From: Bacilli bacterium
GTDB taxonomy: Bacteria > Bacillota_I > Bacilli_A > RFN20 > CAG-288
NCBI GenBank assembly: GCA_022647725.1
Contig: JALCLG010000001.1
Location: forward strand, 1,280,001 to 1,344,000
Reading direction: 5' to 3'
Length of the DNA: 64,000 bases
Each line of letters begins with the position of its first letter. Position 1 is the first letter of the stretch. The notes beneath the pieces were generated by a model. That model was not told the DNA's origin and searched no databases. It saw only the letters and a list, made by a program, of their open reading frames with translations. A program made the translations under genes and the position numbers. Below, piece by piece: positions 48,599 through 56,825 of this stretch.

Positions 48599-49966
48599 AT
48601 GCGGGAATGGCTCGTGAGTCTCTTCGGAGATGTCTATTCCCAGGTCGTCATTGCCATGAGCGGCCTTCTGGAACAGCTCATCGGCTGCCTCCTTTTCAAT
48701 CTCAACCTCAAGCGCCGGAAGCATTTCTGGCTGGCCTTGGTGCTGTTGGTCCTCTTCCTCCTCCCCTTAGGCATCGGCTTAGCCTATCTCCGCTATGCTC
48801 TTAGCAGCGTTTTGATTCTACGAGGAATCCTCCATGCCCTGACGTTGGCCAGCTATCTGGCTTTGTTGGTAACCTTCCTCTACCAGGGCACGGGTTTCCG
48901 TAAAACCTTGACCTTCTGTGCCACCAATGCCACCATCGTGCTGGTAGGGAAGCTCTTCTCCTTGCTGCTGAATGTCTTTGGCATTGATGACAAGACGAGC
49001 ATGTCCTTCTTCGGCGGAGCCAGCATTGCCCTGGACTGGGGCGTCTATTATGCCTTCCATATCGTGATGTATGTCCTTTTCGGCAGGATCTTCCGGGAAA
49101 AGGAGGATCTGGCCGAGACGAAGAGGACTCAGGTGAATATCCTCCTTCTGACCATTCTCTCCGTCATCCTGACGGACTTTGTCTTCGGCTTCTCCGATCC
49201 CTATCAGAACCAGAGCTGGACATTGACGATTCTCCTGAAGGTCTTGGACTCCTTCATCTGCCTCTTTGTCTTACTGATCCGCCATGGCATCTTCTTCCAG
49301 AGCCAGAAGGAGCAGGAGGCTCAGGTCATGGCCGAACTTTTCCATGAGGAGAAGAACCAGTTCGACTCGGTCCGGGCCAATGTCGACATCATCAACGCCA
49401 AATGCCATGACCTGAGACACCAGCTCAACGATCTCGGCAGCAAGATCACCGATGAGGAACTGAGCAAGCTCAAGGATGCCACCCGCATCTATGACTCCAC
49501 CGTCAAGACCGGCAACGATGTCCTGGATGCCATCATCTATGAAAAACAGCTGCTCTGCGAGAAGAACCAGATCCGCTTCACCACCCTGGCCGACGGCAGT
49601 GCCGTCCGCTTCTTCGACAGCACTGAGCTCTATGCTCTCCTTAACAATGCCATCGGCAATGCCGTCGATGCCTGTCTGGCCATCCGGGAGCCGGAAAAGC
49701 GGCTGATCGATCTGGCCATCACCTGGAAGAAAGGGCTGGTCTTCATTGAAATCACCAACAGCTGCCAAGGCGAGGTCCGCTTTGATGAGAAGGGGCTGCC
49801 GCTGTCCGATAAGACCGGCGACCATCCCCATGGCTACGGCTCCCGCAGCATCCGCTACCTGACGGAGAAATATCAGGGGACGATGACCTGCTCCGCCAAA
49901 AACAACGTCTATCGGCTGCTCTTGGTCTTCGAAGACAAGGAAACAACAGAAACGGCGAGGTCCTGA
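48599..49966 (+). CDS. GHKL sensor histidine kinase (AgrC/ComD-like)
   Basis: 455 aa. Six or seven N-terminal hydrophobic helices (residues about 10-235) make the sensor. A short coiled linker leads to the H-box CHDLRHQLNDLG, then the GHKL ATPase domain with ELYALLNNAIGNAVDACLA (N-box) and HGYGSRSIRYLTEKYQG (G-box). The partner regulator is immediately upstream. No autoinducer-peptide gene is visible nearby, so the signal is unknown. The stop lies inside a terminator. Confidence 0.94.
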   Translation: MREWLVSLFGDVYSQVVIAMSGLLEQLIGCLLFNLNLKRRKHFWLALVLLVLFLLPLGIGLAYLRYALSSVLILRGILHALTLASYLALLVTFLYQGTGFRKTLTFCATNATIVLVGKLFSLLLNVFGIDDKTSMSFFGGASIALDWGVYYAFHIVMYVLFGRIFREKEDLAETKRTQVNILLLTILSVILTDFVFGFSDPYQNQSWTLTILLKVLDSFICLFVLLIRHGIFFQSQKEQEAQVMAELFHEEKNQFDSVRANVDIINAKCHDLRHQLNDLGSKITDEELSKLKDATRIYDSTVKTGNDVLDAIIYEKQLLCEKNQIRFTTLADGSAVRFFDSTELYALLNNAIGNAVDACLAIREPEKRLIDLAITWKKGLVFIEITNSCQGEVRFDEKGLPLSDKTGDHPHGYGSRSIRYLTEKYQGTMTCSAKNNVYRLLLVFEDKETTETARS

Positions 49967-49988
49967 ACAGAAGGGCCTCGCCGTTTTT
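49951..49988 (+). terminator. Terminator of the two-component operon
   Basis: AACGGCGAGGTCC (49951-49963) / GGGCCTCGCCGTT (49973-49985) followed by TTTTT; includes the kinase stop codon. Confidence 0.93.
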
Positions 49989-49998
49989 CAAGGGAGAT

Positions 49999-50436
49999 TT
50001 ATCTTTCTCCTTCCGTCTGGGGAAGGAAGAGAGACACGATGTGAGCAACCGTCCCTAATCCGAAGAGAATGAAGAATGTCAGGAAGATGGCAAGATTGCC
50101 GCCGAACCAGTTGACGCCGGTGATCTTGTCGGCCAGCGGGTAGGCGGTCAGATAGAGCATCCGGCCCCAGCCTAGGGCATAGAGGATAAGTGAGATGACC
50201 GGGAGTATAGCCGACAGGATATCCTGGTTGTAGAAGAGCAGCGAGAGGGTGATCACGGAGCCGAAGAAGAAGGCTAGAAACGTCAGGGTCCTCGAATCAT
50301 CGGTGATCTTCAGCGCTCCGGGATTGATGAGAAGATAGCAAAGCGAGACAACGAAGAGGATGCCGGCCGTGATCAGGGCAATTCTCTGCCCCAGACACCG
50401 CTTCCTCAGCACCACGTTTTTGAAGTAGAGGGTCAT
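49999..50436 (-). CDS. Small membrane protein downstream of GH3, unrecognised
   Basis: 145 aa with four hydrophobic segments (about 14-36, 48-67, 72-95, 112-136). ATG at 50436 overlaps the GH3 stop (ATGA), SD AAGGAG 7 bases upstream, so translation is coupled. Not recognised. Third and last gene of the operon starting at 54602. Confidence 0.8.
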   Translation of the reverse strand: MTLYFKNVVLRKRCLGQRIALITAGILFVVSLCYLLINPGALKITDDSRTLTFLAFFFGSVITLSLLFYNQDILSAILPVISLILYALGWGRMLYLTAYPLADKITGVNWFGGNLAIFLTFFILFGLGTVAHIVSLFLPQTEGER

Positions 50437-53357
50437 AACTGAGCTCCTTTCTTCGCCTTCTGGACACCGGCGATGACGGTTAAGACGATGAGGGCAACCG
50501 TTGCTGCCGCCAGCACGGAGAGAATGACGATGATGGTTGTCTTCCACCAGGACACGCTGACCGTCACCTTGCTGTCCTTGGTCAAAGACGCCATGCAGAA
50601 GTTGTGGGAGAGCATATAGAAGTAGTGTTTGGCGATGACTCTGGCCTTCTGCCAGAGATAGCCATCCTTCTCTTTGATGAGCGCATTCTTCATATCGACC
50701 GTCCCGCGGGTCTCATCGTTGTTGAACTGGTCAATGCCAGCCACCACCGACTCCTTGGTGTAGAGGTAGTAGGCCGAACCCTTGGAAGAGTCGGTCATCG
50801 CCACACCCTTGAAGCCCCATTCGTTGCGTAAGACAGTCGTCATGGTCTGATAGTCCATCGACACGGTCCGTAAGCCGACACGGGCATTGCTGGTCATCGT
50901 GCCTAAGGAACCGCCTTTGGTGAAGGAACCCTCAAAACCTTTGAGCGGTCCCTGCCGGTAGGCCTGTTCCCGCATCAGGGTAGCCGACCCCTGACGCCAG
51001 ACTTCCTGGTCGTTGGCACAGAAGTGCTTCACATAGGTCGTTAACCCCATGTCATTGGCCGCTTTGGCCTCAACGGCGCCGGCCAGATAGGAGAGAATCA
51101 TATCTTCGGAGTAGTATTCGAAGTTCCGGCCGCCGTAGGGTGTCCGGTGCATATCGGCACCGAAGCCGTAGACGCCGTTCTGGCCGGCAGCCATGCCGTC
51201 TTCGGCCATGAACTTGCCACGCTTGGTGATCAGCTCATCATTGAAGGTAGACGTTGCCACCGTCTCGCAGACATGGCTGTAGCCGGTGTTGGCCTGAATG
51301 CCGTCCGGGCCATCGGCAGCCGAGGTTGCCGGCACCCCTAATTCGGTGATGGCATCGTTGCCGAACTTCTCGCCGGGGATCTTGGCCAATTCGCTCGGGG
51401 TCAGCTGGTCGATGAAGGTATCCCATTTGGCATCGTCGGCGTAGCTGACATCCTTCATGCTGGCTAAGGTGACAGGCGTATCGTACTTCTGGGAATACTT
51501 GAAGGAGCTGATCTCCGGAGCATCGCTGGGTTTGGTGTAGCTATGCCCGTCCAGAAGCGTCTTCATCTCATCGGTTGCCGTCAGATCCTTGATCCGGGAA
51601 GGATAGGTGTTCCAGTCATCGCGGGAGAGATACGTGACGGCCTTGGGAGTGAAGTGATTCACATCGATGTCTTCAAAATGGTTGGAGACAATCGCGCCGG
51701 TGTCCGGCGATTTGGCGTAGGTGGTGTTGTCAAGCTTGGCTAAGCTGACCTTGTGGGCTTTGCTGGCCTCGCCGGTCACTCCATTGCCCTCGGGATCACT
51801 CAGGCCTCCCTTGCCTTTGAAGGCCAGGACATTGTTGAGAGCCTCATGGGCGCCGTTGCCGATGCTGAAGACATAATCGCCGCTGTCGAAGGTATAGCAG
51901 CCCTTCTTGGTCGTATCGGCGCCATTGACGGCCTCCTGGTCATAGGTGGCAAAGAGATAATCCGAGGCTTTGAGTGTCACCGTCTCAGACTGGCCCTTCT
52001 TGAGGGCACCCGTCTTGGCATAGCCCACCAGCTGAATGGCAGACTTGCTGGCCTGACCCGTCGCATAGGGAAGCGAGACATAGAGAGCCACGGCATCCTT
52101 GGAGGTGCCTTGATACGTCGAAGAATCCCCGACCCCGAGGTTGGTGACCTTGATGGTGGCTTTCACCTCATGGCTGGTGGTATCCCAGCTCAAGTCCGTC
52201 AGCTCCTCCTTGAAGGAGCTATAGGAGAGGCCATAGCCAAAGGGATAGACCATCTCGGCAGCATAGTTCCACTGACTCTCTCCGGCATAGCAGCCCTTGG
52301 AAGAGTCGGCGTTGTTGATGCCGAGGATCTGATCCTGGTAGCGGGTCTCATAGTACTTATAGCCGACATAGATGTCCTCCGCATAGACCAGATACTGATT
52401 CTGGCCGCTGGCCGTGACATTGGCAAACCGGAAGGAGCCGTAGTTCCGCATGGCCGGACTGGACAGGGAATTGGTAGCATAGGTATCGACCGTCTTGCCG
52501 CTGATGTCACTCTCGCCGGCCAAGACCTTGGCCACGCCGGCAAAGCCGGCAAAGCCCGGGTAGCCGACCCAGAGACAGCTGTCTACGCCTAACGACTTGA
52601 GTTCGCCGATATCCATGGCCGAGGACGTGTTGAGAATGACGATGATCTTCTTGAACTTGCCACTCGTCTTGGCCATGGTGATGACATCCTTCTCCTCCTG
52701 ATGGAGGGAAAGCATCGCCACCCCTTGGGTATCGATAGGATCGCCGTTTGTGTCCGTGTCGTTATCCTTGCCGGTATCGCCCCCGGCCGTGAAATCCTGC
52801 TGTTCGCCGGAATAGCGGCCCAAGACAATGATGGCAGCATCATTGTAGTCACTGGCAAAGGAGGCCTTCAGATCATTCGTATAGAAGGAACCCGGCACTT
52901 CGCCGATCGTCCCTCTGGCCCGGGTGACGGTACTGCTCTTCAAGGCCTGGTACATCGTCTCATTGATGGCAAAGCCTTCGTCTTTGAGAGCCTCATAGAG
53001 GGAGGTTGCCGTCTCATCCGTGGTGGTGGATCCGCCGGATCCGCCCTTGAAGATGTTGTCGGCAGCCGTTCGCCCTAAGAGGGTGACATGGTTGGTCTTG
53101 ACTAAGGGAAGTGCGTTCTTCTCATTGAAGAAGAGCACCGAACCCTCCTCCTGAGTCTCGATCTCATTGGCCTTTTCGGCCTTTCTCATCTCCTCGACGG
53201 AGCTATAGTCGCTCTGTCCCAGAGAGGAGTTCTTCTTGATGCCTAAGGCAATATCGACCTGCCCGGAATTATCAAACGCCAACAGGGAAGCAAAGCAGCA
53301 TAAGGACACGACGGTAAGAAGGATACTGCTGGCTCCCCTCAGTTTCCTGAAGTTCAT
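50433..53357 (-). CDS. Second circularly permuted, membrane-anchored GH3 beta-glycosidase
   Basis: 974 aa. An N-terminal hydrophobic segment (10-30) acts as signal/anchor, then the GH3 C-domain (IIVLGRYSGEQQDF, IIVILNTSSAMDIGEL), a fibronectin-III-like domain (about 395-500) and the TIM barrel (about 615-880), with AADGPDGIQ, RTPYGGRNFEYYSEDMILSY, YVKHFCANDQEVWR and nucleophile Asp856 in GVAMTDSSKG. A C-terminal helix (about 940-965) ends in basic residues. Same permuted layout as the 40083 enzyme but without Ig repeats or Ala stalk, and clearly diverged. Preceded by a lipoprotein gene 9 bases upstream. Confidence 0.92.
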   Translation of the reverse strand: MNFRKLRGASSILLTVVSLCCFASLLAFDNSGQVDIALGIKKNSSLGQSDYSSVEEMRKAEKANEIETQEEGSVLFFNEKNALPLVKTNHVTLLGRTAADNIFKGGSGGSTTTDETATSLYEALKDEGFAINETMYQALKSSTVTRARGTIGEVPGSFYTNDLKASFASDYNDAAIIVLGRYSGEQQDFTAGGDTGKDNDTDTNGDPIDTQGVAMLSLHQEEKDVITMAKTSGKFKKIIVILNTSSAMDIGELKSLGVDSCLWVGYPGFAGFAGVAKVLAGESDISGKTVDTYATNSLSSPAMRNYGSFRFANVTASGQNQYLVYAEDIYVGYKYYETRYQDQILGINNADSSKGCYAGESQWNYAAEMVYPFGYGLSYSSFKEELTDLSWDTTSHEVKATIKVTNLGVGDSSTYQGTSKDAVALYVSLPYATGQASKSAIQLVGYAKTGALKKGQSETVTLKASDYLFATYDQEAVNGADTTKKGCYTFDSGDYVFSIGNGAHEALNNVLAFKGKGGLSDPEGNGVTGEASKAHKVSLAKLDNTTYAKSPDTGAIVSNHFEDIDVNHFTPKAVTYLSRDDWNTYPSRIKDLTATDEMKTLLDGHSYTKPSDAPEISSFKYSQKYDTPVTLASMKDVSYADDAKWDTFIDQLTPSELAKIPGEKFGNDAITELGVPATSAADGPDGIQANTGYSHVCETVATSTFNDELITKRGKFMAEDGMAAGQNGVYGFGADMHRTPYGGRNFEYYSEDMILSYLAGAVEAKAANDMGLTTYVKHFCANDQEVWRQGSATLMREQAYRQGPLKGFEGSFTKGGSLGTMTSNARVGLRTVSMDYQTMTTVLRNEWGFKGVAMTDSSKGSAYYLYTKESVVAGIDQFNNDETRGTVDMKNALIKEKDGYLWQKARVIAKHYFYMLSHNFCMASLTKDSKVTVSVSWWKTTIIVILSVLAAATVALIVLTVIAGVQKAKKGAQL

Positions 53358-53366
53358 CCTGGCCTC

Positions 53367-54602
53367 CTACTTACCGATGAAATCGGTATGATCGAAACCA
53401 TGGGTCTTCTTGTTGGCAGTTACGGTTTGGGCCGTGAACTTCAGGGAGGTCAAGTAGTCGTTGCCGGTGGCATAGCTGGCCGTGACGTTGCCGGCCTGAT
53501 CCTTGACGGCCGTGGCGGTCGTCATGGCATCCGTCCAGTTGGCCGTATCGGCCAGATAGGTGGAATCATAGGTGACGACGGCTCGGGTGGCTGCCGCGAA
53601 GGTGATATCGAGCGAATCCTCATCGAGATCATTGGTCTTGGAGGTATACGTGCCATAGAAATGCTTGACGAAGTTCTCCCGCTCATTGCCCGAGGCTTCA
53701 TTGCCGGCCTCCGGCAGAACCAGACCGGAGAAATCCGAGCTGTAGAGACAGATCTCATAGGTGCCGTCATTGTTCAAGGTGATGGCCTGCTGATCCATGA
53801 CGGTCATATAGTAGTTGTAGGTCGGTCTCATATTGGTATAGGTCAGGATGGCCGGCGAAAGGAAAGCATTGTCGAAGGTTCCCTTCTCGGTGGTGGCCGT
53901 CACACTCGGATTGGTATCCTCCGCAGCTCTGAAAACCGTGTAGTCAAAGCTGGCCTTGGTCTTGGAGACCGAGAGCACCTGCTCCTTGAAGGCAACAGAG
54001 GCGAGGTACTCGCCGCCGTTGGCATAGGAGGTGGTGACGTTGCCGGACTGATCCTTGACGGCCGTAGCAGTCGTCATGTCGTCCGTCCAAGAAGCCGTAT
54101 CGGCTAAATAGGTCGAATCCTGAAGGACAATGACCCGGTTGGGGATGGCTAAAGTGACATCCAACGTATCCTCATCCAGATCGTTGGTCTTTGAGGTGCA
54201 GGTGCCCATGAAGCGCTGGACATAGTTGGTCCGCTCATTGCCACTCGCCTCATTGCCTGACTCCGGCAGAACCAGACCGGAGAACATCGTATAGGAGATG
54301 GCTAAGACATAGGTGTTGTCGGAGAAGGTCTCCAACTCCTCCATGGTGTAGCTGGTCATATAGTAGTTGTAGGTGGGTCTCATATTGGTGTAGGTCAGCT
54401 TTGCCGGCGAGAGATAAGCTCCCGTTAAGGATGCTTTCTCAGCTGCCGTCGAGGTCGAACCGGCAACATCACTGGCAGTGGAGACGACACTCACCGCGGT
54501 CGAACCCGCGGTGGAAGCCGCCGAAGTCGGCTTGTTGCAGCCAGTCAGTCCGCCGGCGACGAGAGCTAAGAGAAAAGACAGCACAGCAATCTTCTTTTTC
54601 AT
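53367..54602 (-). CDS. Lipoprotein with two tandem ~160-aa repeats, unrecognised
   Basis: 411 aa. Signal peptide with lipobox LTGC (Cys22), Ser/Thr/Ala linker to about residue 60. Two homologous modules follow, residues 64-224 and 248-411. Both contain LSPA(K/I)LTYTNMRPTYNYYMT, FSGLVLPE(S/A)GNEASGNER, TSKTNDLDED, DSTYLADTA and TTATAVKDQ. I do not recognise the fold; the aromatic-rich beta-type pattern would suit a sugar-binding or surface adhesion module. First gene of the operon with GH3, SD GGAGG, controlled by a cre site just upstream. Confidence 0.82.
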   Translation of the reverse strand: MKKKIAVLSFLLALVAGGLTGCNKPTSAASTAGSTAVSVVSTASDVAGSTSTAAEKASLTGAYLSPAKLTYTNMRPTYNYYMTSYTMEELETFSDNTYVLAISYTMFSGLVLPESGNEASGNERTNYVQRFMGTCTSKTNDLDEDTLDVTLAIPNRVIVLQDSTYLADTASWTDDMTTATAVKDQSGNVTTSYANGGEYLASVAFKEQVLSVSKTKASFDYTVFRAAEDTNPSVTATTEKGTFDNAFLSPAILTYTNMRPTYNYYMTVMDQQAITLNNDGTYEICLYSSDFSGLVLPEAGNEASGNERENFVKHFYGTYTSKTNDLDEDSLDITFAAATRAVVTYDSTYLADTANWTDAMTTATAVKDQAGNVTASYATGNDYLTSLKFTAQTVTANKKTHGFDHTDFIGK

Positions 54603-54625
54603 AATCGTTATCCTCCTTTGAAACG

Positions 54626-54639
54626 TGATAACGCTTACA
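54626..54639 (-). promoter_or_regulatory. cre site (CcpA operator)
   Basis: Minus strand TGTAAGCGTTATCA matches every position of the catabolite-responsive element consensus TGWAARCGYTWNCW. It lies 24 bases upstream of the lipoprotein start, i.e. at or just after the transcription start, where CcpA binding represses. The lipoprotein-GH3-membrane protein operon should be shut off by preferred sugars. Confidence 0.88.
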
Positions 54640-54704
54640 GGTTAAAGAATCCTTTCTTCGCCCTCAAGATGACCGGCACCAATTAAGATTTCTCCCGACC
54701 AACC

Positions 54705-54739
54705 TAAAAACAAAGAGAGCCGTGAGAGACCTCACGGCT
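54705..54739 (-). terminator. Terminator of the 283-aa membrane protein gene
   Basis: AGCCGTGAG (54718-54726) / CTCACGGCT (54731-54739); on the minus strand it is followed by CTCTTTGTTTTT. Confidence 0.85.
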
Positions 54740-54784
54740 AACCGAATCCGATTCCTCGAAAAGCCTTATGAAAGCGCCTTTGAC

Positions 54785-55636
54785 CTACCTCATCCAAAGC
54801 AAGGATTCATCGATGCCAGCGAGAAGATATCGCTTTTCTTTGCTTAATAAACCCTTATGATGACAGCGAATGAGCAAGGGAAGAAGTCCGCCCCGGTACG
54901 TAAAAGGAATAAAAGGATACGTCACTCTTCCCTTGCTCTTTCGCCTCTTAAAGGAAGCCAGGGAAACAAGTAAGAGAAGATAGGGAATCCCAAAGACCAG
55001 AAGAAGACAGAACGATGAAAAGAGGACTCTCAGTCCTAAGGTGACATCCGGAGTCAGATATCCCACTAAGCTCCCATCCAGAACCCGTAAAGCAATACTA
55101 TACGGGTTAAAGTCCTCCTTAGGGAAGATAACCCGGTATTTGAGAAGCAGGAAGTAGATGACAAACCCAGCCATCATCCCTAAGAAGGCAAGGTAGTCTC
55201 TCTTGGAATACTGACGGATAGTAAATAAGAGCGGCAGGGAGACAAAAAAGAGCAGCTCATGCGTCACCAGCAGACGGACAGTCTCATAGAGGGACATGCC
55301 CTCAATGAGACTGTCCGGCCGGATCAGGGCTCCTAACAGAAAACCGACACCGGTGATCAGGCTTAAGGCACCGCTGGCAAAGTCCGAACCCGGCAATCCC
55401 GATAATAACAATAAAGGAACGACATAATAGGCTAAGTGAGAGACCTCATAGGGAATCACATAATAGGAGTGGCTGATCTCATAGGGGATCTCCGCTATCT
55501 TATAGATCAATAAGAGACTGACCAGGATGAAACAGATCCGGAGGCTGGCTAAGCGGTGATACCGCAAGAGAAAGCTGACTAGGATTGCTCCTAGGGCAAC
55601 TATCAGCGCTAACCACCGAAACAGCACCGGATCCAT
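54785..55636 (-). CDS. Polytopic membrane protein, unrecognised
   Basis: 283 aa, about eight hydrophobic helices with a basic C-terminal tail of about 55 residues (FKRRKSKGRVTYP...). Two near-repeats, IPYEISHSYYVIPYEVSHLAYY, sit around residues 50-71. Size and pattern recall the YwaF-like integral-membrane proteins, but I cannot confirm it. SD AAGGAGG 9 bases before the ATG at 55636; the SD overlaps the end of a long inverted repeat. Confidence 0.72.
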   Translation of the reverse strand: MDPVLFRWLALIVALGAILVSFLLRYHRLASLRICFILVSLLLIYKIAEIPYEISHSYYVIPYEVSHLAYYVVPLLLLSGLPGSDFASGALSLITGVGFLLGALIRPDSLIEGMSLYETVRLLVTHELLFFVSLPLLFTIRQYSKRDYLAFLGMMAGFVIYFLLLKYRVIFPKEDFNPYSIALRVLDGSLVGYLTPDVTLGLRVLFSSFCLLLVFGIPYLLLLVSLASFKRRKSKGRVTYPFIPFTYRGGLLPLLIRCHHKGLLSKEKRYLLAGIDESLLWMR

Positions 55637-55647
55637 CCTCTTGCCTC

Positions 55648-55724
55648 CTTAGCCTTGGAGTCTCTCCCAGGCGCTTACCTTCTATTGTAAAGCAGTCTCA
55701 CCCCGGGAGAGACTCCAGGCTAAG
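55648..55724. repeat. Long inverted repeat over the RBS of the membrane protein gene
   Basis: CTTAGCCTTGGAGTCTCTCC (55648-55667, continuing with C) and its complement at 55705-55724, differing by one bulged T; spacing 36 bases. On the minus strand the downstream arm ends CTAAG, the first bases of the SD AAGGAGG. A TACAAT sequence lies in the loop. Could act as a terminator for the ferritin-like gene, an operator, or an RBS-occluding switch. Confidence 0.65.
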
Positions 55725-55747
55725 AAAAGAAAGACAACGATTAAGAA

Positions 55748-56638
55748 CTAGATGGAGACACCTAACCACATCTTGGCTAAGATGCCGATGCCATAAGAGA
55801 TAGCGGAAACGCCTAAGGAGATACCAGCCATCAAGAGGAAATGACCCCAGAACTTCTTCTCCTGGGCTACCGAGGTATAGAAGTTGAAGCCGGCAATCTC
55901 CAGTAGGACGATGCCGATCATCACCAAGAATGCATAAAGATAGCTGTTGCTTAGCGAGGTGAGCATGAAGAGGAGGTAGGGAAGGACTAACAGAGCCACC
56001 GTCACGAGGTAGGCTGTCCCGGTATAGAGGGAACTCTTGAACGGATGGGGATTCCCTTCCTCCTTCTGGGCTAAGAAGTTAGAGGCCATCATCGAAAGGG
56101 TAGCCGCAACACCGGTCACAATGCCGGTTAAGGCAATCAGCCGGCAGTCCTGAAGCGAGAAGGTGACACCGGTGATGGCACCGGTTAACTCTACCAGGGC
56201 ATCGTTAAGACCAAGGACCATATCGCCGACATAGTGGAGGCGCTCCTCATCGACCAGACCATAGAGCTCCTTCTCATGGTGGCGTTCATCGGCCAGCATG
56301 AGGGCCGCTTCCGGGACCTCCTTTTGGAGCCGTTCATAGGTGGCCTGTCCCAGGCGTTCGCCTTTCATCATCGTCTTGATGACGAAGGTGATGCCGAGGA
56401 TGACCGTCATCACCTTCGTCCAGAAGACGTGTGCCTTCTTGGTTTTGCCAGTCATCGCTTCCCACATCTTGTAATGCTTATATTCATCCTTAGACATCTG
56501 AGAAAGGATCTTGGCATTCTCAGGGAACTTCTTAGATTGTCGTTTTGCCATGAAAGCATAGATAGCCACACCATTGATTTCATCCTGCTGACTCTTCAGT
56601 GCCTGTTTTCTTAATTCTTTGGATAATTCCGTTGTCAT
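55748..56638 (-). CDS. Ferritin-like / VIT1 membrane protein (MbfA-like)
   Basis: 296 aa. Residues 1-140 are a ferritin-like (rubrerythrin-type) diiron domain with Glu in QQDEINGVAIYAF, DEYKHYKMW and ADERHHEKE as iron ligands. Residues about 150-296 are a VIT1/CCC1 membrane domain starting GDMVLGLNDALVELTGAITGVTF, with four to five helices. In the characterised MbfA, this architecture exports iron and protects against peroxide. ATG at 56638 with GGAGG 8 bases upstream; the longer frame to 56806 is AT-rich intergenic sequence. Confidence 0.9.
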   Translation of the reverse strand: MTTELSKELRKQALKSQQDEINGVAIYAFMAKRQSKKFPENAKILSQMSKDEYKHYKMWEAMTGKTKKAHVFWTKVMTVILGITFVIKTMMKGERLGQATYERLQKEVPEAALMLADERHHEKELYGLVDEERLHYVGDMVLGLNDALVELTGAITGVTFSLQDCRLIALTGIVTGVAATLSMMASNFLAQKEEGNPHPFKSSLYTGTAYLVTVALLVLPYLLFMLTSLSNSYLYAFLVMIGIVLLEIAGFNFYTSVAQEKKFWGHFLLMAGISLGVSAISYGIGILAKMWLGVSI

Positions 56639-56825
56639 AGGAATTGCCTCCTTGGACTTCTTCCGAGGGAAGAGTAACACTTTGAGGTGAGGGTTTGCAA
56701 CAAATAGGGCCAAATTCAATTTACAATTATTGTCAAAAGTGTTCTTGTGAAAAGTGATTATTTTGATAAACAAATTAATAATTAGATATATAATATATTT
56801 AAACAAAATAAATTATTTAAAAGTT

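Noticed and set aside
56639..56806. Extended N-terminus of the ferritin-like/VIT1 protein
   Set aside because: AT-rich intergenic sequence; the ATG at 56638 has an ideal GGAGG and begins the ferritin-like domain.
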